Shown: positions 25,014-34,605, counted from the first letter of the stretch. The stretch is 64,000 nt of DNA from Aestuariibacter sp. A3R04 (GCF_018860805.1 NZ_JAHKQR010000001.1:345158-409157); one strand, 5' to 3'. Notes: generated from the sequence alone by a model not told the origin. Program-made: numbers and translations.

Positions 25014-26300
25014 ATGGGTGTAATGTATTCAATTCAGTACAAAGCGGTGAGGAACCAAGCTGACTTACCGCGAATCGCAGGGTTTTTTGCGCTTTTTATT
25101 CTTATGTTGACTTGTGCTTTCCCTGGCTTTTCTGAACAAATGGGCGGACAGCAGCCCTCAAAGCGAGGTTTTACTGACACGGTCGCTTTTGCCGGTATCA
25201 CTTTTTTAGGTGGTAAACAAGATCTCGCCATTCAATATCCGTTGACGTCGTCGGTAGTAAAAAACAACAATCTCAATGCAATACTTTATCAGGCTATCCT
25301 GAAGAAGCCTCCCCGCAATATGACCGTGTCGGCCAGCAGCCTCGACAAAGACGACGGGCATAAATATGCCATGAGCATGCTGATTGACAGCGAGGCTGTG
25401 TCAGAGGAACAGGTGACCTTGTCGAAAAGTACCGTTTATCCGTGGTGGGTACAATTGTCAGCACAGTTGGTCATTTTCGACGTTGAAGCTTCTCAACTCG
25501 TATACACCAAAACGTTACCCATCTTGCGTTGTACGGATATTAACAGTACTGCAGTATCCCGTGAGGCCATTGTACAGCGTGTGGAAGACATGCTGACGAA
25601 TAACGTCTGCGGTGATCACCAGGGGCTGATTCAGTATTTCGTCGATGCCTTATATCAGGCTCCTGCGCCTGCCAAAGCCAGCCTCGTACAGTTTGCCGTT
25701 GCTGATGTTATCGTTGGTGACAAAGCGCTGCCTTATCTACCACAGCGACTAAAGGAAAGTGGCTTGGACGTATACAGGCGCTATGTAGCAAATCAACTGA
25801 CGAAAGCCATGTCTGAAACACAAAATATTGCAGTACAGCCCTACACTGCCGACCAGTCTGTGCTGCAGATGCAAGGGCGCTTTTTTGGGGGAGAGCAAAC
25901 CTACAAGCTCACATTACCCAGGCCTTATTACAAGGTGATTTTTACGTTGCGAGGCTTTAAAAAAGTGCCGTACAGTAAAAACAGAGCCGGTGAGTCGAAC
26001 TATTATGGCGTGTTTAGCGAACTGGCGGTGGTGAAAAATCTTAAACGCGGTGATCAGGACGTATTTCGTCAACAGCTTAAATATGTTACCAACGAGAAGA
26101 TTCCCAGCGGCTTTTTTTCCCATGAGGAGTGGTACTTCTTTGATACTAATTTGCTGGCGTTGATCTACAAAGCCAACACTGAAACTTACGACGATCGCAC
26201 TGAGTTTATGAAAGCACAAGGGTTTGATCGCACCCAACAACGGGCGTTTTTTAAGCAGTTCGAGAAACTTAAGGAGGCTTACGCGTCATGTCGTTTATAA
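25014..26300 (+). CDS. Exported protein of unknown function, first gene of the 25-kb block
   Basis: A 428-residue protein with an N-terminal hydrophobic segment (residues 21-38, GFFALFILMLTCAFPGF) acting as signal peptide or anchor. The rest is soluble and of no family I recognise: a beta-rich first half including TVYPWWVQLSAQLVIFDV, and a helical C-terminus ending CRL. AAAAGGA and GAGG precede the ATG, and the -10-like TATACT at 24946-24951 could belong to its promoter. The stop overlaps the next gene by 13 bases, so the two are coupled. It heads a run of exported proteins, which suggests a periplasmic or surface role. Confidence 0.8.
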   Translation: MGVMYSIQYKAVRNQADLPRIAGFFALFILMLTCAFPGFSEQMGGQQPSKRGFTDTVAFAGITFLGGKQDLAIQYPLTSSVVKNNNLNAILYQAILKKPPRNMTVSASSLDKDDGHKYAMSMLIDSEAVSEEQVTLSKSTVYPWWVQLSAQLVIFDVEASQLVYTKTLPILRCTDINSTAVSREAIVQRVEDMLTNNVCGDHQGLIQYFVDALYQAPAPAKASLVQFAVADVIVGDKALPYLPQRLKESGLDVYRRYVANQLTKAMSETQNIAVQPYTADQSVLQMQGRFFGGEQTYKLTLPRPYYKVIFTLRGFKKVPYSKNRAGESNYYGVFSELAVVKNLKRGDQDVFRQQLKYVTNEKIPSGFFSHEEWYFFDTNLLALIYKANTETYDDRTEFMKAQGFDRTQQRAFFKQFEKLKEAYASCRL

Positions 26301-27175
26301 GGATAAGTGCGTTAGTCGTGTTTGCTATGTGGGCTAGCACCGGTTTTGCCAGAGATGTGCGAATAGAAGGCTATTCAATTCTGGCAGTTACACAGGTCAG
26401 CGACAGTGACAAAGAGCAGCAAGTATCAGAAGCCCTTTATCAGGGGGTACTGGATTACTACAGCGACACTGACCCCAATATGTTGCACTTTATCGAGACG
26501 AAAATTCCCAAAGCGCTAATGCAGAAAAACATCTCGAAACTGATTAACGAGTATCGGGTAGACCAGGCCTTTGACGAGCGCGGCCGATTGGTTACTGACG
26601 TGGTAGCGAGCTTCAAAAAGTCAGATTTTGAACAGCGATTGCAAAAGTTGGCATCATCCCGGGAAGAAATCACATTGGTGGTCGTGGAGTTTTTGCAATC
26701 CACAGAGCAACGCCTGTCAGCGGCCAGGAGCACGTTTTCTCTTCCACTCTCGGAATCCTTATCTGGTGGAAACTTAGTGGTGTCCACGCAATATGATGAA
26801 CTGTCAGATCGCACGGGTGGCATGTTCAATTTTGGGCTTATGGAAAAGGAGTTTGTTAACAGCGGAAACGTTGCGATAGCGCCTCTGAACGCCGCCGCGA
26901 AAGCCAAAGCCGGTGGTGCCAAAGCCTACAGCGCGATTGTTACTCACACGCTGACGTTTGTCGGGGTTGACAACCTCCGACAGGAAATTCATCAGGTTAA
27001 GCTGCACAGTACAGCGACCATCATTAATGCACATACCAATGAGAGGACCACACTAGAAGTGGCCAATACGCTGGGAGAAGGCGAATCCGAAGCGTTGGCG
27101 ACTCAAAGCGGAATTAATATAGCATCAAGAAAACTCGCCGGAAAAATAAAAAGCCATTTTTTACAAAAATTATAG
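26288..27175 (+). CDS. Exported hypothetical protein
   Basis: A 295-residue protein with a signal peptide (ISALVVFAMWASTGFA). The body starts RDVRIEGYSILAVTQVSD and contains an Ala/Lys-rich stretch near residues 200-212. The alternating beta pattern and the conserved-looking IEGYSILA...TQV opening recall periplasmic LPP20/FlgT-like folds, but the resemblance is weak. AGGAGG sits upstream of the start inside the preceding gene. It is followed after 16 bases by a lipoprotein gene. Confidence 0.8.
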   Translation: MSFIRISALVVFAMWASTGFARDVRIEGYSILAVTQVSDSDKEQQVSEALYQGVLDYYSDTDPNMLHFIETKIPKALMQKNISKLINEYRVDQAFDERGRLVTDVVASFKKSDFEQRLQKLASSREEITLVVVEFLQSTEQRLSAARSTFSLPLSESLSGGNLVVSTQYDELSDRTGGMFNFGLMEKEFVNSGNVAIAPLNAAAKAKAGGAKAYSAIVTHTLTFVGVDNLRQEIHQVKLHSTATIINAHTNERTTLEVANTLGEGESEALATQSGINIASRKLAGKIKSHFLQKL

Positions 27176-27191
27176 ATCAGAGGATAGAAGT

Positions 27192-27908
27192 ATGTGGAAG
27201 GTGAAGATAGTTGCAATAGCGATGGGCGCGTCCTGTTTACTGGGGTGTCAATCCACCGAAACTATGATTAAGGAAACTCTGGAGGTGATAACCGGAGAGA
27301 ATGATACAAGGGTGGATGAAGCCAGTTTGCAGGAGCGTTTTACGATCTCGCCAGGATTGGCAGTGTCCGACCCGTTACTCGGGGCATATGTTACCTCGTT
27401 GATGTCAATTATGACGGCGCAGGAAATTTGGCTCAGGGCCATTGGCAAAGCAGAATTGGCAGCTCAAATGGAAGAAAAGCGCACGTCGTTAGAAAATGGC
27501 GATACCCTTGACAGCGACGTATTAGACAGCATTAACGCGTTGAGCCAGGAAGCTAAAGACGTGCTGGCTGACGAAAAAGCGGAAGAAGACAAGCTGAGTC
27601 GAGAAAATCGGATTTTGTTTGCCACAGGCTTTGTGCCTTATTACGTCGGGGTTAAGCAGGCCAAAGACGTCAGTGAAGTGGCACCGGCTTACTCCAAAAC
27701 GCTGGCTAACAATGCCACGAATGTGAGGCTAATGGAACGAAATATCGTGCAATTTAATGCTGTGAAGGAAATTATTCGCACCAGTCCGGACTACATAAAT
27801 ACCTTGTATGAAACCACGTCTTTGGTATTCGAATACTCGCAAGATCAGGGGATAAAAGTACCATCGGAGATGGAAGCACTGAACGATGCGGCAGAAATGA
27901 GTCTATAA
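27192..27908 (+). CDS. Lipoprotein of unknown function
   Basis: A 238-residue lipoprotein: signal peptide with lipobox LLGC at residues 17-20, then QSTETMIKETLE. The mature part is helical and charged, with coiled-coil-like segments at about residues 95-150 (EEKRTSLENGDTLDSD, then DVLADEKAEEDKLSREN). Residue +2 after the Cys is Gln, so sorting to the outer membrane is likely. AGGA precedes the ATG. Neighbours upstream and downstream are exported, all spaced by fewer than 20 bases. Confidence 0.8.
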   Translation: MWKVKIVAIAMGASCLLGCQSTETMIKETLEVITGENDTRVDEASLQERFTISPGLAVSDPLLGAYVTSLMSIMTAQEIWLRAIGKAELAAQMEEKRTSLENGDTLDSDVLDSINALSQEAKDVLADEKAEEDKLSRENRILFATGFVPYYVGVKQAKDVSEVAPAYSKTLANNATNVRLMERNIVQFNAVKEIIRTSPDYINTLYETTSLVFEYSQDQGIKVPSEMEALNDAAEMSL

Positions 27909-27914
27909 GCGGGC

Positions 27915-28793
27915 ATGAGAATGGGAATGTGGCGTGTAATAGGGATAGTCCTGCTATTTGTGTTGTCACAGGGTAGCCGCGCTGCGCCTATGCCGAGTTT
28001 GGTGGTGATTGGCGCCGGTGGCGAAGAGGGGTCCATCGCTTCCAGCGCGCCAATCTACCGGCGGGTGACCACGGCGATTGTTGATCAAATGCGAGGGCGT
28101 GGTTTTTCCTCTTATGCTGCATCTGAATTGCTGGGAAGCAGTGAAGCGAGCCGTCAGGGCTATCGCGATAGTGATCTCACCGCGTTGGTGCGCACCATTC
28201 AACATCAGCCAGTAGACATTATGGTGGAGTTTGCCATTCATCTTTACCTGGAAGAAAACCGCTCAAAGACAGCGAATGCTGTGCGGGCAAGGATTGCCGG
28301 GCGGTTAATATATATTAATACCGGTGAGTCACTGGGAGCCTTCGAAACCCAGGCTTCAGAATACTGGATGGTGCCACTCGATTGCGTCGATGTGTGTTTG
28401 TCTGAGTCAGTAGGGGAGTATTCCCGCTGGCTGGCAGATGAACTTGGCGCGGTACTGGCGGAGATCCTCGACGACGAGGTGAGCCGTCCTAATTTTACTT
28501 TTAAGCACCAGGTCAATTTGGTGCACTTTAGCGAAACTGAAAAGCAGCAATTTGCAGAGCAACTGGTAAACCACAAGAACGTGGTAGGTCTGCGGAACTA
28601 CAAAGCGTTAGGCTTCATTCTCAGTTCCCGTTTTGGCAGGGATATAATTGCCGACACCCTAAGGGACATAGCGACGAACTGGTCACAGGGGTTAATTGTT
28701 GAACAAACCGGTAACGTACTTACGGTAAGTGTACCGGCTAACAAGAAAGAAACTGAACCCAAGGCATTGGATATTGAAAGTATTTTTCAATAG
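27915..28793 (+). CDS. Exported paralog-family protein 1 (C-x3-C family)
   Basis: A 292-residue protein with a signal peptide (IGIVLLFVLSQGSRAA). Its body matches three other proteins of this locus (32.3, 35.5 and 37.1 kb). Shared features are an N-terminal LVVIGAGGEE-type strand, a region VDIMVEFAIHLY, ARIAGRLIYINTGESLGAF, the Cys pair DCVDVC, and LADELGAVLAEILD. The C-terminal domain (about residues 195-275) is the least conserved copy. The Cys pair could form a disulfide or bind a metal in the periplasm. Function unknown; no named family recognised. Confidence 0.8.
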   Translation: MRMGMWRVIGIVLLFVLSQGSRAAPMPSLVVIGAGGEEGSIASSAPIYRRVTTAIVDQMRGRGFSSYAASELLGSSEASRQGYRDSDLTALVRTIQHQPVDIMVEFAIHLYLEENRSKTANAVRARIAGRLIYINTGESLGAFETQASEYWMVPLDCVDVCLSESVGEYSRWLADELGAVLAEILDDEVSRPNFTFKHQVNLVHFSETEKQQFAEQLVNHKNVVGLRNYKALGFILSSRFGRDIIADTLRDIATNWSQGLIVEQTGNVLTVSVPANKKETEPKALDIESIFQ

Positions 28794-28865
28794 ACGGTTT
28801 TTGTCTCTAGGGTTTCTATATACCACATTTTATAACCCGAAACCCTCAGTGAAAGGGGTAACAAC

Positions 28866-30311
28866 ATGGTGGCGAGTAATCTCGTTAAGCAATTATTGTG
28901 GCATGCACTGGGGGTTTTTCTGTGTAGTGCTTTTATTATCACTAGTGCCTGCGCCCAGCAGATTCATCATAGTGACGTTCAGACCTTGCCAGACAATGGT
29001 GAGATACCGGTAATCGTGGTGCTGAAAAGCAGCCCGAAAGCGTCCCAAGAGCGCCAAGCTCAAGGCGGGTGGCTCAACTTGCAGGATTATATCAGCCAGG
29101 TTCAAGAGGAATTTACCAAGGAGCAGGGTTGGGTTAATTTCAATGAACTGGTGAAATTCAAGCACGTACCTGCCGTGGCCAAAAGCGTCTCTGAGAAAGA
29201 GCTGCAACGGTTGCAGCAATCCCAACTGGTACAGGGGGTGTACGCGGACAGATTCAACACGCCCGCACTGGTTAACAGCCACCGTACTATTGGTCTGAAT
29301 GGTATCCCCGACTACTCGCACCAGGGTGAGGGATATGCGGTAGCAATTATTGATTCAGGGGTTGAGAGCAGCCATCCTTTTTTTCAGCAGCGCGTTATCG
29401 ACGGGGCGTGCTTCTCCTTCAATGGCTCTTGTCCTGGCAAGCAAAAACGCGCTTTTGGGGTAAGTGCCGGGCAACCATGTACAGGCAATGCAGGCTGTTT
29501 TCATGGCACTCATGTCGCTGGCATTGTCGCCGGCTTCCAGGCCCAGTTATCCGGTGTTGCGCCGCAAGCTAATTTACTGACCCTGAACGTATTTTCCATT
29601 GCAGGGCAGCGAATGGGCTCACGAGATTCCGACATTATGCAAGCCTTGGAATGGGTCTATGAGCACGCCGAAAAACACAATGTAGCCGCGGTGAACATGA
29701 GTTTAGGTGGAGGGCAGTTTTCTCATACATGCGATGATGCGCCTATTAAGCGTTTTATCGATTTGCTGGCACAAAAAAACGTTGTCACGGTCATCGCTTC
29801 TGGCAATGAACGCTATACCAACGCGGTGGCCAGCCCAGCGTGTATTTCCACAGCCCTTACTGTTGGATCCACTGATCCTGACGGCAATATCTCTTCTTTT
29901 TCAAACAGCTATGCAGAGCTCGATGTGGTAGCTCCTGGGGGAGAAATTACGTCCTCAGGTCTGCAAGGACGCTACATTACATCGTCTGGAACATCCATGG
30001 CTGCGCCTCAGGTAGCGGGCGCTATTGCCCTGTTGCGATCGGCCTTTCCCGACGCGAGTGCCAAGCAATTGATGCTGGCTGTTAAACAAGGAAAAGCCGT
30101 CACTGATCCCCGTAATGGTCTGCAAACTGTTGCATTGTATGTGCCCTATGCACTTGAATACCTGGAGCAGATAATGGTAGCGCCGGCACCAGGCGGAAAC
30201 AGATCTGAGCCGCCGGGCAAACAACCCGCATGCCGGGCAAATGTTGACGGCATTATTGTCGAAGATATGACTGAACATTGTCAGTCTGCAGGAGGAAACA
30301 TCCAATGGTAG
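28866..30311 (+). CDS. Secreted subtilisin-like serine protease (S8)
   Basis: A 481-residue protease with a signal peptide (residues 1-30, ending SACA), a propeptide of the I9 type (about 47-130, IPVIVVLKS to VYADRF) and a catalytic domain with Asp163 (AIIDSGVESSHP), His213 (HGTHVAGIVAG), Asn314 (ASGN) and Ser377 (SSGTSMAAP). All triad residues are present. The end is a Pro/Gly linker and a short Cys-containing tail closing with GGNIQW, a tail type shared with two other exported proteins of the locus. AAAGGGG precedes the ATG. It overlaps the I9-like lipoprotein gene by 7 bases. Confidence 0.95.
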   Translation: MVASNLVKQLLWHALGVFLCSAFIITSACAQQIHHSDVQTLPDNGEIPVIVVLKSSPKASQERQAQGGWLNLQDYISQVQEEFTKEQGWVNFNELVKFKHVPAVAKSVSEKELQRLQQSQLVQGVYADRFNTPALVNSHRTIGLNGIPDYSHQGEGYAVAIIDSGVESSHPFFQQRVIDGACFSFNGSCPGKQKRAFGVSAGQPCTGNAGCFHGTHVAGIVAGFQAQLSGVAPQANLLTLNVFSIAGQRMGSRDSDIMQALEWVYEHAEKHNVAAVNMSLGGGQFSHTCDDAPIKRFIDLLAQKNVVTVIASGNERYTNAVASPACISTALTVGSTDPDGNISSFSNSYAELDVVAPGGEITSSGLQGRYITSSGTSMAAPQVAGAIALLRSAFPDASAKQLMLAVKQGKAVTDPRNGLQTVALYVPYALEYLEQIMVAPAPGGNRSEPPGKQPACRANVDGIIVEDMTEHCQSAGGNIQW

Positions 30312-30634
30312 CGAAGTGGTGTAAAGGCGCGGCCTTAATTACTGCACTGTGTCTTGGGGCGTGCTCGGAAGATTCATCCTCTTCATGTGAGCAATACCCC
30401 GAGGTGTGTGCCGAGTTGGAAAACCATGCTCCGGTAAATGTTATTGTGACCCTTGCATTGGGCGCAGATGAGGAAGGCTTTGTTCAATGGCTGGAAGACG
30501 AGAATATTGCAATACTAGCTTCGTTTGATGCCACCGGACAAATGTTGCTGGAGGTAAACAGAGCTGAGTTTGATGCCCTGAGCCAACACCATGACATTGA
30601 AAAAATCCAAAAAGATAAATTTTATCCTCGCTAG
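30305..30634 (+). CDS. Lipoprotein resembling an I9 protease inhibitor/propeptide
   Basis: A 109-residue lipoprotein with lipobox LGAC and the following SEDSSSSC. The mature part has the beta-alpha-beta-beta-alpha-beta order of subtilase propeptides: VNVIVTLALG, a helix DEEGFVQWLEDEN, IAILASFD, QMLLEVN, a helix AEFDALSQH, and IEKIQKDKFYP. This parallels the I9 region of the adjoining subtilase, whose last strand reads VQGVYADRF. It may therefore inhibit or chaperone that protease at the membrane. The start inside the protease gene has AGGAGGA at good spacing. Similarity was judged by eye and needs a profile search. Confidence 0.7.
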   Translation: MVAKWCKGAALITALCLGACSEDSSSSCEQYPEVCAELENHAPVNVIVTLALGADEEGFVQWLEDENIAILASFDATGQMLLEVNRAEFDALSQHHDIEKIQKDKFYPR

Positions 30635-30647
30635 GGAGGGCAAGGCA

Positions 30648-31124
30648 ATGAGTATACTAGGTAAAAGTGCACCGATATGGTTAGTTGCGGGTTTAACTGC
30701 CGTTGGTGGCTGTAGCATGACAGAACAGGAAGGCTCTGAGCCGAATGTCATGCTGCGCCCGGCGACGCCCGAATACACTGAATTTCAGCTTGCACTGTTG
30801 GCGCAGGGTAGGTTATTGCTGGTGGAACAAGACGGCGTTTTGTGGCCTGCATACACGGTGGAAAAGGCATTGCTGGAAAGTTTCCCACCACAAATGCACG
30901 TGACACTGCATCACAATAAGCAGGCGATGACTTTTTTTGTTGATCAGATTTATTCACCGACTCGCGTTTCTGGGAAAAATTATCGGGCTGATGTTTACAT
31001 AAATAGCCAGTGGATGCCGGTAGAAACCTTTCGGCTAAACCAACTTGATTTCGAATATAAAACTGATAACAGCGATGTTTGGCAGCCCGTATCGCCACAA
31101 TCTGTTCGCTTTACAAAACGATAA
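30648..31124 (+). CDS. Small lipoprotein of unknown function
   Basis: A 158-residue lipoprotein with lipobox VGGC (signal IWLVAGLTAVGGC). The mature part starts SMTEQEGSEPN and is beta-rich, with WPAYTVEKALL and TFFVDQIYSPTRVS. A strong GGGAGGG lies upstream of the chosen ATG; a longer in-frame extension overlaps the upstream gene and is disregarded. It sits between the I9-like lipoprotein and the trypsin-like protease, 16 bases before the latter, so a role with one of the proteases is possible. Confidence 0.75.
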   Translation: MSILGKSAPIWLVAGLTAVGGCSMTEQEGSEPNVMLRPATPEYTEFQLALLAQGRLLLVEQDGVLWPAYTVEKALLESFPPQMHVTLHHNKQAMTFFVDQIYSPTRVSGKNYRADVYINSQWMPVETFRLNQLDFEYKTDNSDVWQPVSPQSVRFTKR

Positions 31125-31140
31125 AGGAAAAGGATTTATC

Positions 31141-32214
31141 ATGCATCTTTGTCTAAAACTCTTTCTGCTGGGGCTGACAAGCTTGGCAGGGCAATTACAA
31201 GCGGCCGATCTTAAACCTGCTTCCGACTTCCCCTCAAGTGGTTTCTTTGAACCGGTGAAGCAAAGTGAACTGGATTTTGGCTACAGCGCCAAAGTTGTAA
31301 TAGGCCCCGCTGATTTCGAGAAAATGCGTGACTTCCCTCAAACAAGTGATTTGTACAAGCTCAGTGAACGTATTGGTGCTGTATTCATGGATGGTCGGCC
31401 CATGTGCAGCGGCAGCCTGGTAGGGCCCGATCTTTTCCTTACAAATGAACATTGTGCTTTTTCTGGTGGTAAGCAAATTCCATTATCTAAGTATCTATTT
31501 AGTTTTAACTATTATGTGGATGATTTAAGAAAAGTGTCTGGGATGCCCCTTTTTAAAGCCACCGAACTGGTGGCTTATAACGCGAAGCTCGACTACGCGC
31601 TGTTTCGCCTTGATCAGCCCGTTGGTGATAAACTGGGTTGGCTAACCTTAGAAACGAACGATAAGGCCACCATGCGTGCCAATGGCGTGAGAATTATTCA
31701 GCATCCCAAAGGCCGTTCAAAAGAGGTGGTATTAAAAAATACGGGTTTATACAAAGAATTTTTGAATCGTGGATTAGTGCATTACTTTGCTGATACAGAG
31801 CCTGGTTCCAGCGGTTCGCCCGTTTTCACTGCCACGGGCGATAGCATCATCGCACTACACCATTCAGGCTACACGGATAACGAAGGCAAAGCCATGATCA
31901 ACGAAGGGATTTCAGCCGCGCGAATATATGCTGAAATTAATCGGTTTTTACCTGCTTCAAAACGCGACAGAAGAGCAAATCCGCGGACACAGCAGCCAGT
32001 ACATCCGCCCGCCCAACCCGCAGACGGAAATGCGCGTTCAAGACGAACAGCACCAGTTTCGCCACGGCCACCCGCTCCCAGGCAAACACAGCCTGCGCCA
32101 GCTCAGCCAGCAAAACCTTCGCCTCAGCGCGCCCAGCCTAAGGTAGTGGATTGTAAGGGGCAAGGCATGGCTGTTACCGATGAAAATGGCAATGTGACCT
32201 GTGTTGAGTGGTAA
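31141..32214 (+). CDS. Exported trypsin-like serine protease (V8 type)
   Basis: A 357-residue protein with a signal peptide (residues 1-22). The chymotrypsin-fold triad is His104 (LTNEHCAF), Asp151 (NAKLDYALFRLD) and Ser224 (PGSSGSPVF), the order and motifs of V8/glutamyl endopeptidase-like enzymes. After residue 275 comes a Pro/Arg/Gln-rich linker of about 60 residues, then a short domain starting VVDCKGQGM and ending GNVTCVEW. This tail resembles the ends of the subtilase and the OmpA-like protein. AAAGGAAAAGG lies upstream. Target unknown; a surface or periplasmic substrate is likely. Confidence 0.9.
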   Translation: MHLCLKLFLLGLTSLAGQLQAADLKPASDFPSSGFFEPVKQSELDFGYSAKVVIGPADFEKMRDFPQTSDLYKLSERIGAVFMDGRPMCSGSLVGPDLFLTNEHCAFSGGKQIPLSKYLFSFNYYVDDLRKVSGMPLFKATELVAYNAKLDYALFRLDQPVGDKLGWLTLETNDKATMRANGVRIIQHPKGRSKEVVLKNTGLYKEFLNRGLVHYFADTEPGSSGSPVFTATGDSIIALHHSGYTDNEGKAMINEGISAARIYAEINRFLPASKRDRRANPRTQQPVHPPAQPADGNARSRRTAPVSPRPPAPRQTQPAPAQPAKPSPQRAQPKVVDCKGQGMAVTDENGNVTCVEW

Positions 32215-32225
32215 ATACAGAACTA

Positions 32226-32245
32226 GTCATTGCTTTTCCAATGAC
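32226..32245. other. Hairpin without T run after the trypsin-like gene
   Basis: GTCATTG and CAATGAC form a perfect 7-bp stem with a 6-base loop, 12 bases after the stop. No T run follows on the + strand, so it may be an RNA processing or stability element rather than a terminator. About 88 bases then lead to the FHA gene. Confidence 0.4.
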
Positions 32246-32332
32246 GATCATAAAAAATGGTGAATAAATAAGCATTAGGAGCGATTTGCTTGTTTATCTA
32301 CACGGTGTTACGCAAGGCAGTAAAAATAACGA

Positions 32333-34603
32333 ATGAACAAGCGTATAAAAATTAAGGTTCCAGGCGGGCTTCTTCTTTTTATTTTATTGATGATGGCCAG
32401 GAGTGAAGCATATGCGGCGGAGCGCTGGCAGATAGTTGTGCTTCCCGACACGACATACACCTCTTCTTCAGAGTTGCTATCTGTACATCACACCCTTAGC
32501 AGCCGCCTGGTGAATGCCATGACGTCAGCCGATTTTGATGTTATTTCAAAAGAGAGCCTGCGTTTACCCAACTGTATTCATGAAGATTGTGCCAGCCTCA
32601 CTGATCAAAAGATTCAGCAAATAGCCCGCACTTCCGGCAAAGAGGTCAATCTGGCGCTGCTATATCAAATACGCGCCAGTGAACAACCAGGAAGGGCTGT
32701 TAATAAATGGCAGTTTTATTTAAGCGGCCGACTTCTTGATTTGGAGAGCGGCGCTCATTTAGATGGGTTTGAAACGGAAGGGCGCTTTACTGAAACAGCT
32801 ACAGATTGTGAGGGCGTTTGTTTTTCTGATTGGTTGACGAAAAATGCAGGTTATCTCGCCCAAGATTTGGGGGCTGTGTTGTCTGAGAAGCTCGATGCTA
32901 TCCCCAGGCGCTTCCGCTACAACTTGCATATTTCCTCTTTCACTCCCACTGAAGTGGTACAAATTGACCAATACCTTAAGGAACTGCCAGGCTATATTGC
33001 CGACAGTTTGCAAAAAGACTTTAACGCTCGCCCTCAACTTTTACATCAGGTGATGGACCGCCACATTCGTTACGTGTCGCTGCAATCTGGGTCTGACTTG
33101 CGCAACGAAATAGAAGGGTTTATTTCAGATAAGGGCATTCCCATTGATGTAAGTTACTCACAATCAGCCCGACGGTTTGATCTTAACCGCTCTTCTTTAC
33201 CGTTTTTGTGGGGGTACACTACCGCAATTGTGCTTATTGTCGCTGCTTTCTACGGGACGTACTTTTTATTGCAACGGCAAAAACACGGTCGGGTATTGGG
33301 CAAGTACGCAAGTGAGGGGCAAGCGCAGCAGTGGTTGAATTACTTCAAGCAGGCAAAATCACCTCTGGTTCCGCAGCAAAAGCAGTGGTTCGAAGAAGAA
33401 AAGTTGTGGCTGGGGAAAATTAGCGAAGCCAAACAGCTTAGTGAGCAAGCGTGGTTGCTGGCAGAACAACACAAATATGATGACGCTCAGAAAAAAATCG
33501 AGGCCGCATTGGCGTTAAATCGAGACGACAAAGAAGCCTTAGTACTAAAAAAACACATTGTGGATTACAAGCGGGGCTTCGAGCGCTTGCAACTCGCAGA
33601 ATCTGAAATAGAAACCCATCCTGCTTCCGCACTACCTATTTTGGATGAGGCGAAAAAGCTCAATCCCCGCCTTGAGAACAAAATTGTTCCACTGGAGAAT
33701 CGCTGCATTCAATTGATGCATGAAGGCTTAGGGCGCAATGCCATTAAAGAAGCAAAATCGGCACTTGAGCACGGAAATATTTATCAGGCATATGGCATTA
33801 TTGACAGCTCGTTATTGAAAATAGCCGGTTTGAACTCTTTTCTTAAGGAGCAGGCGGAATTGGTTGTCTTGCGTGAAGAACTGTCTGCACAGGTGCCCGT
33901 GCTGAACGGTGCGTTGCAAGGTGGCGGTGCACTTGCAGGCCATTATTTTTACACCAATGGTGAAGTGCAAATAGGCCGCACGGCAGGTAGTGCTGATACC
34001 ACCCTGATGATTGGTTTTAAGCGCATTTCAAGAACCGGTAAGCAAACCCGCATTGTTCGTCAGGACAGACAGTATTTTATTGAAGATTTAGCCAGTACAA
34101 ACGGCACCCATTACAACGGCCAAACCCTGGCGCCTTTTAGTCGGGTTAAGTGCAACCCAGGTGGTAGTTTATTACTGGGAAGCGGTGTGCAAAATGCCAC
34201 CACTGGCGCTTGCCAAATCGATACAATACTGCCAGAGCACATTAACGGATGTATGGTACTGAAATTAGCTTCTTCGGTGGTGCGCTTCATTGATGATACC
34301 AGTATGGGGCAGATGTGGCCGTCAATGGATGAAGATATGAGCAAGCGCTGGGTGTTGTTCGACAGTGAACTACCGCTGGGACTGAATAAAGACGGGCAGC
34401 TTAGCATTGCGCTTGAGTCAACATCTAAGCCATTGGCGTTACTAAGTTTCAACGGGCGCTATTTCATTGAACCGGCAACGTGTCACGCAGAGCAGTCAGA
34501 GGTGTTCATAAATGGGCAATCTGTACATGGCAAGGTGCCTGTACCGCCAGGGGGTGTTATACACATTGGCGGCGAAACATTGCAATTCGGGGAGTGCCAG
34601 TAA
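32333..34603 (+). CDS. FHA-domain membrane protein with exported paralog domain
   Basis: A 756-residue protein. After a signal-anchor (residues 10-28) comes an extracytoplasmic region (about 30-285) of the locus paralog family, with the Cys pair DCEGVC and LAQDLGAVLSEKLD. A membrane helix at about 290-314 (LWGYTTAIVLIVAAFYGTYF) follows, then a helical cytoplasmic stretch resembling TPRs (about 370-460). The first FHA domain is at about 540-615, with GR in QIGRTAG, Ser in KRISRTG and Asn in STNGTHYNG. A second, weaker FHA-like region ends in VIHIGGETLQFGE. FHA domains bind phosphothreonine, so this protein could link an external signal to the kinase at 43.8 kb. The PP2C gene follows after 2 bases. 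Confidence 0.85.
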   Translation: MNKRIKIKVPGGLLLFILLMMARSEAYAAERWQIVVLPDTTYTSSSELLSVHHTLSSRLVNAMTSADFDVISKESLRLPNCIHEDCASLTDQKIQQIARTSGKEVNLALLYQIRASEQPGRAVNKWQFYLSGRLLDLESGAHLDGFETEGRFTETATDCEGVCFSDWLTKNAGYLAQDLGAVLSEKLDAIPRRFRYNLHISSFTPTEVVQIDQYLKELPGYIADSLQKDFNARPQLLHQVMDRHIRYVSLQSGSDLRNEIEGFISDKGIPIDVSYSQSARRFDLNRSSLPFLWGYTTAIVLIVAAFYGTYFLLQRQKHGRVLGKYASEGQAQQWLNYFKQAKSPLVPQQKQWFEEEKLWLGKISEAKQLSEQAWLLAEQHKYDDAQKKIEAALALNRDDKEALVLKKHIVDYKRGFERLQLAESEIETHPASALPILDEAKKLNPRLENKIVPLENRCIQLMHEGLGRNAIKEAKSALEHGNIYQAYGIIDSSLLKIAGLNSFLKEQAELVVLREELSAQVPVLNGALQGGGALAGHYFYTNGEVQIGRTAGSADTTLMIGFKRISRTGKQTRIVRQDRQYFIEDLASTNGTHYNGQTLAPFSRVKCNPGGSLLLGSGVQNATTGACQIDTILPEHINGCMVLKLASSVVRFIDDTSMGQMWPSMDEDMSKRWVLFDSELPLGLNKDGQLSIALESTSKPLALLSFNGRYFIEPATCHAEQSEVFINGQSVHGKVPVPPGGVIHIGGETLQFGECQ

Positions 34604-34605
34604 TC

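Noticed and set aside
34480..34605. Longer N-terminus for the PP2C phosphatase
   Set aside because: The upstream part of the frame lies wholly inside the FHA gene; the phosphatase motifs begin right after the GTG chosen.
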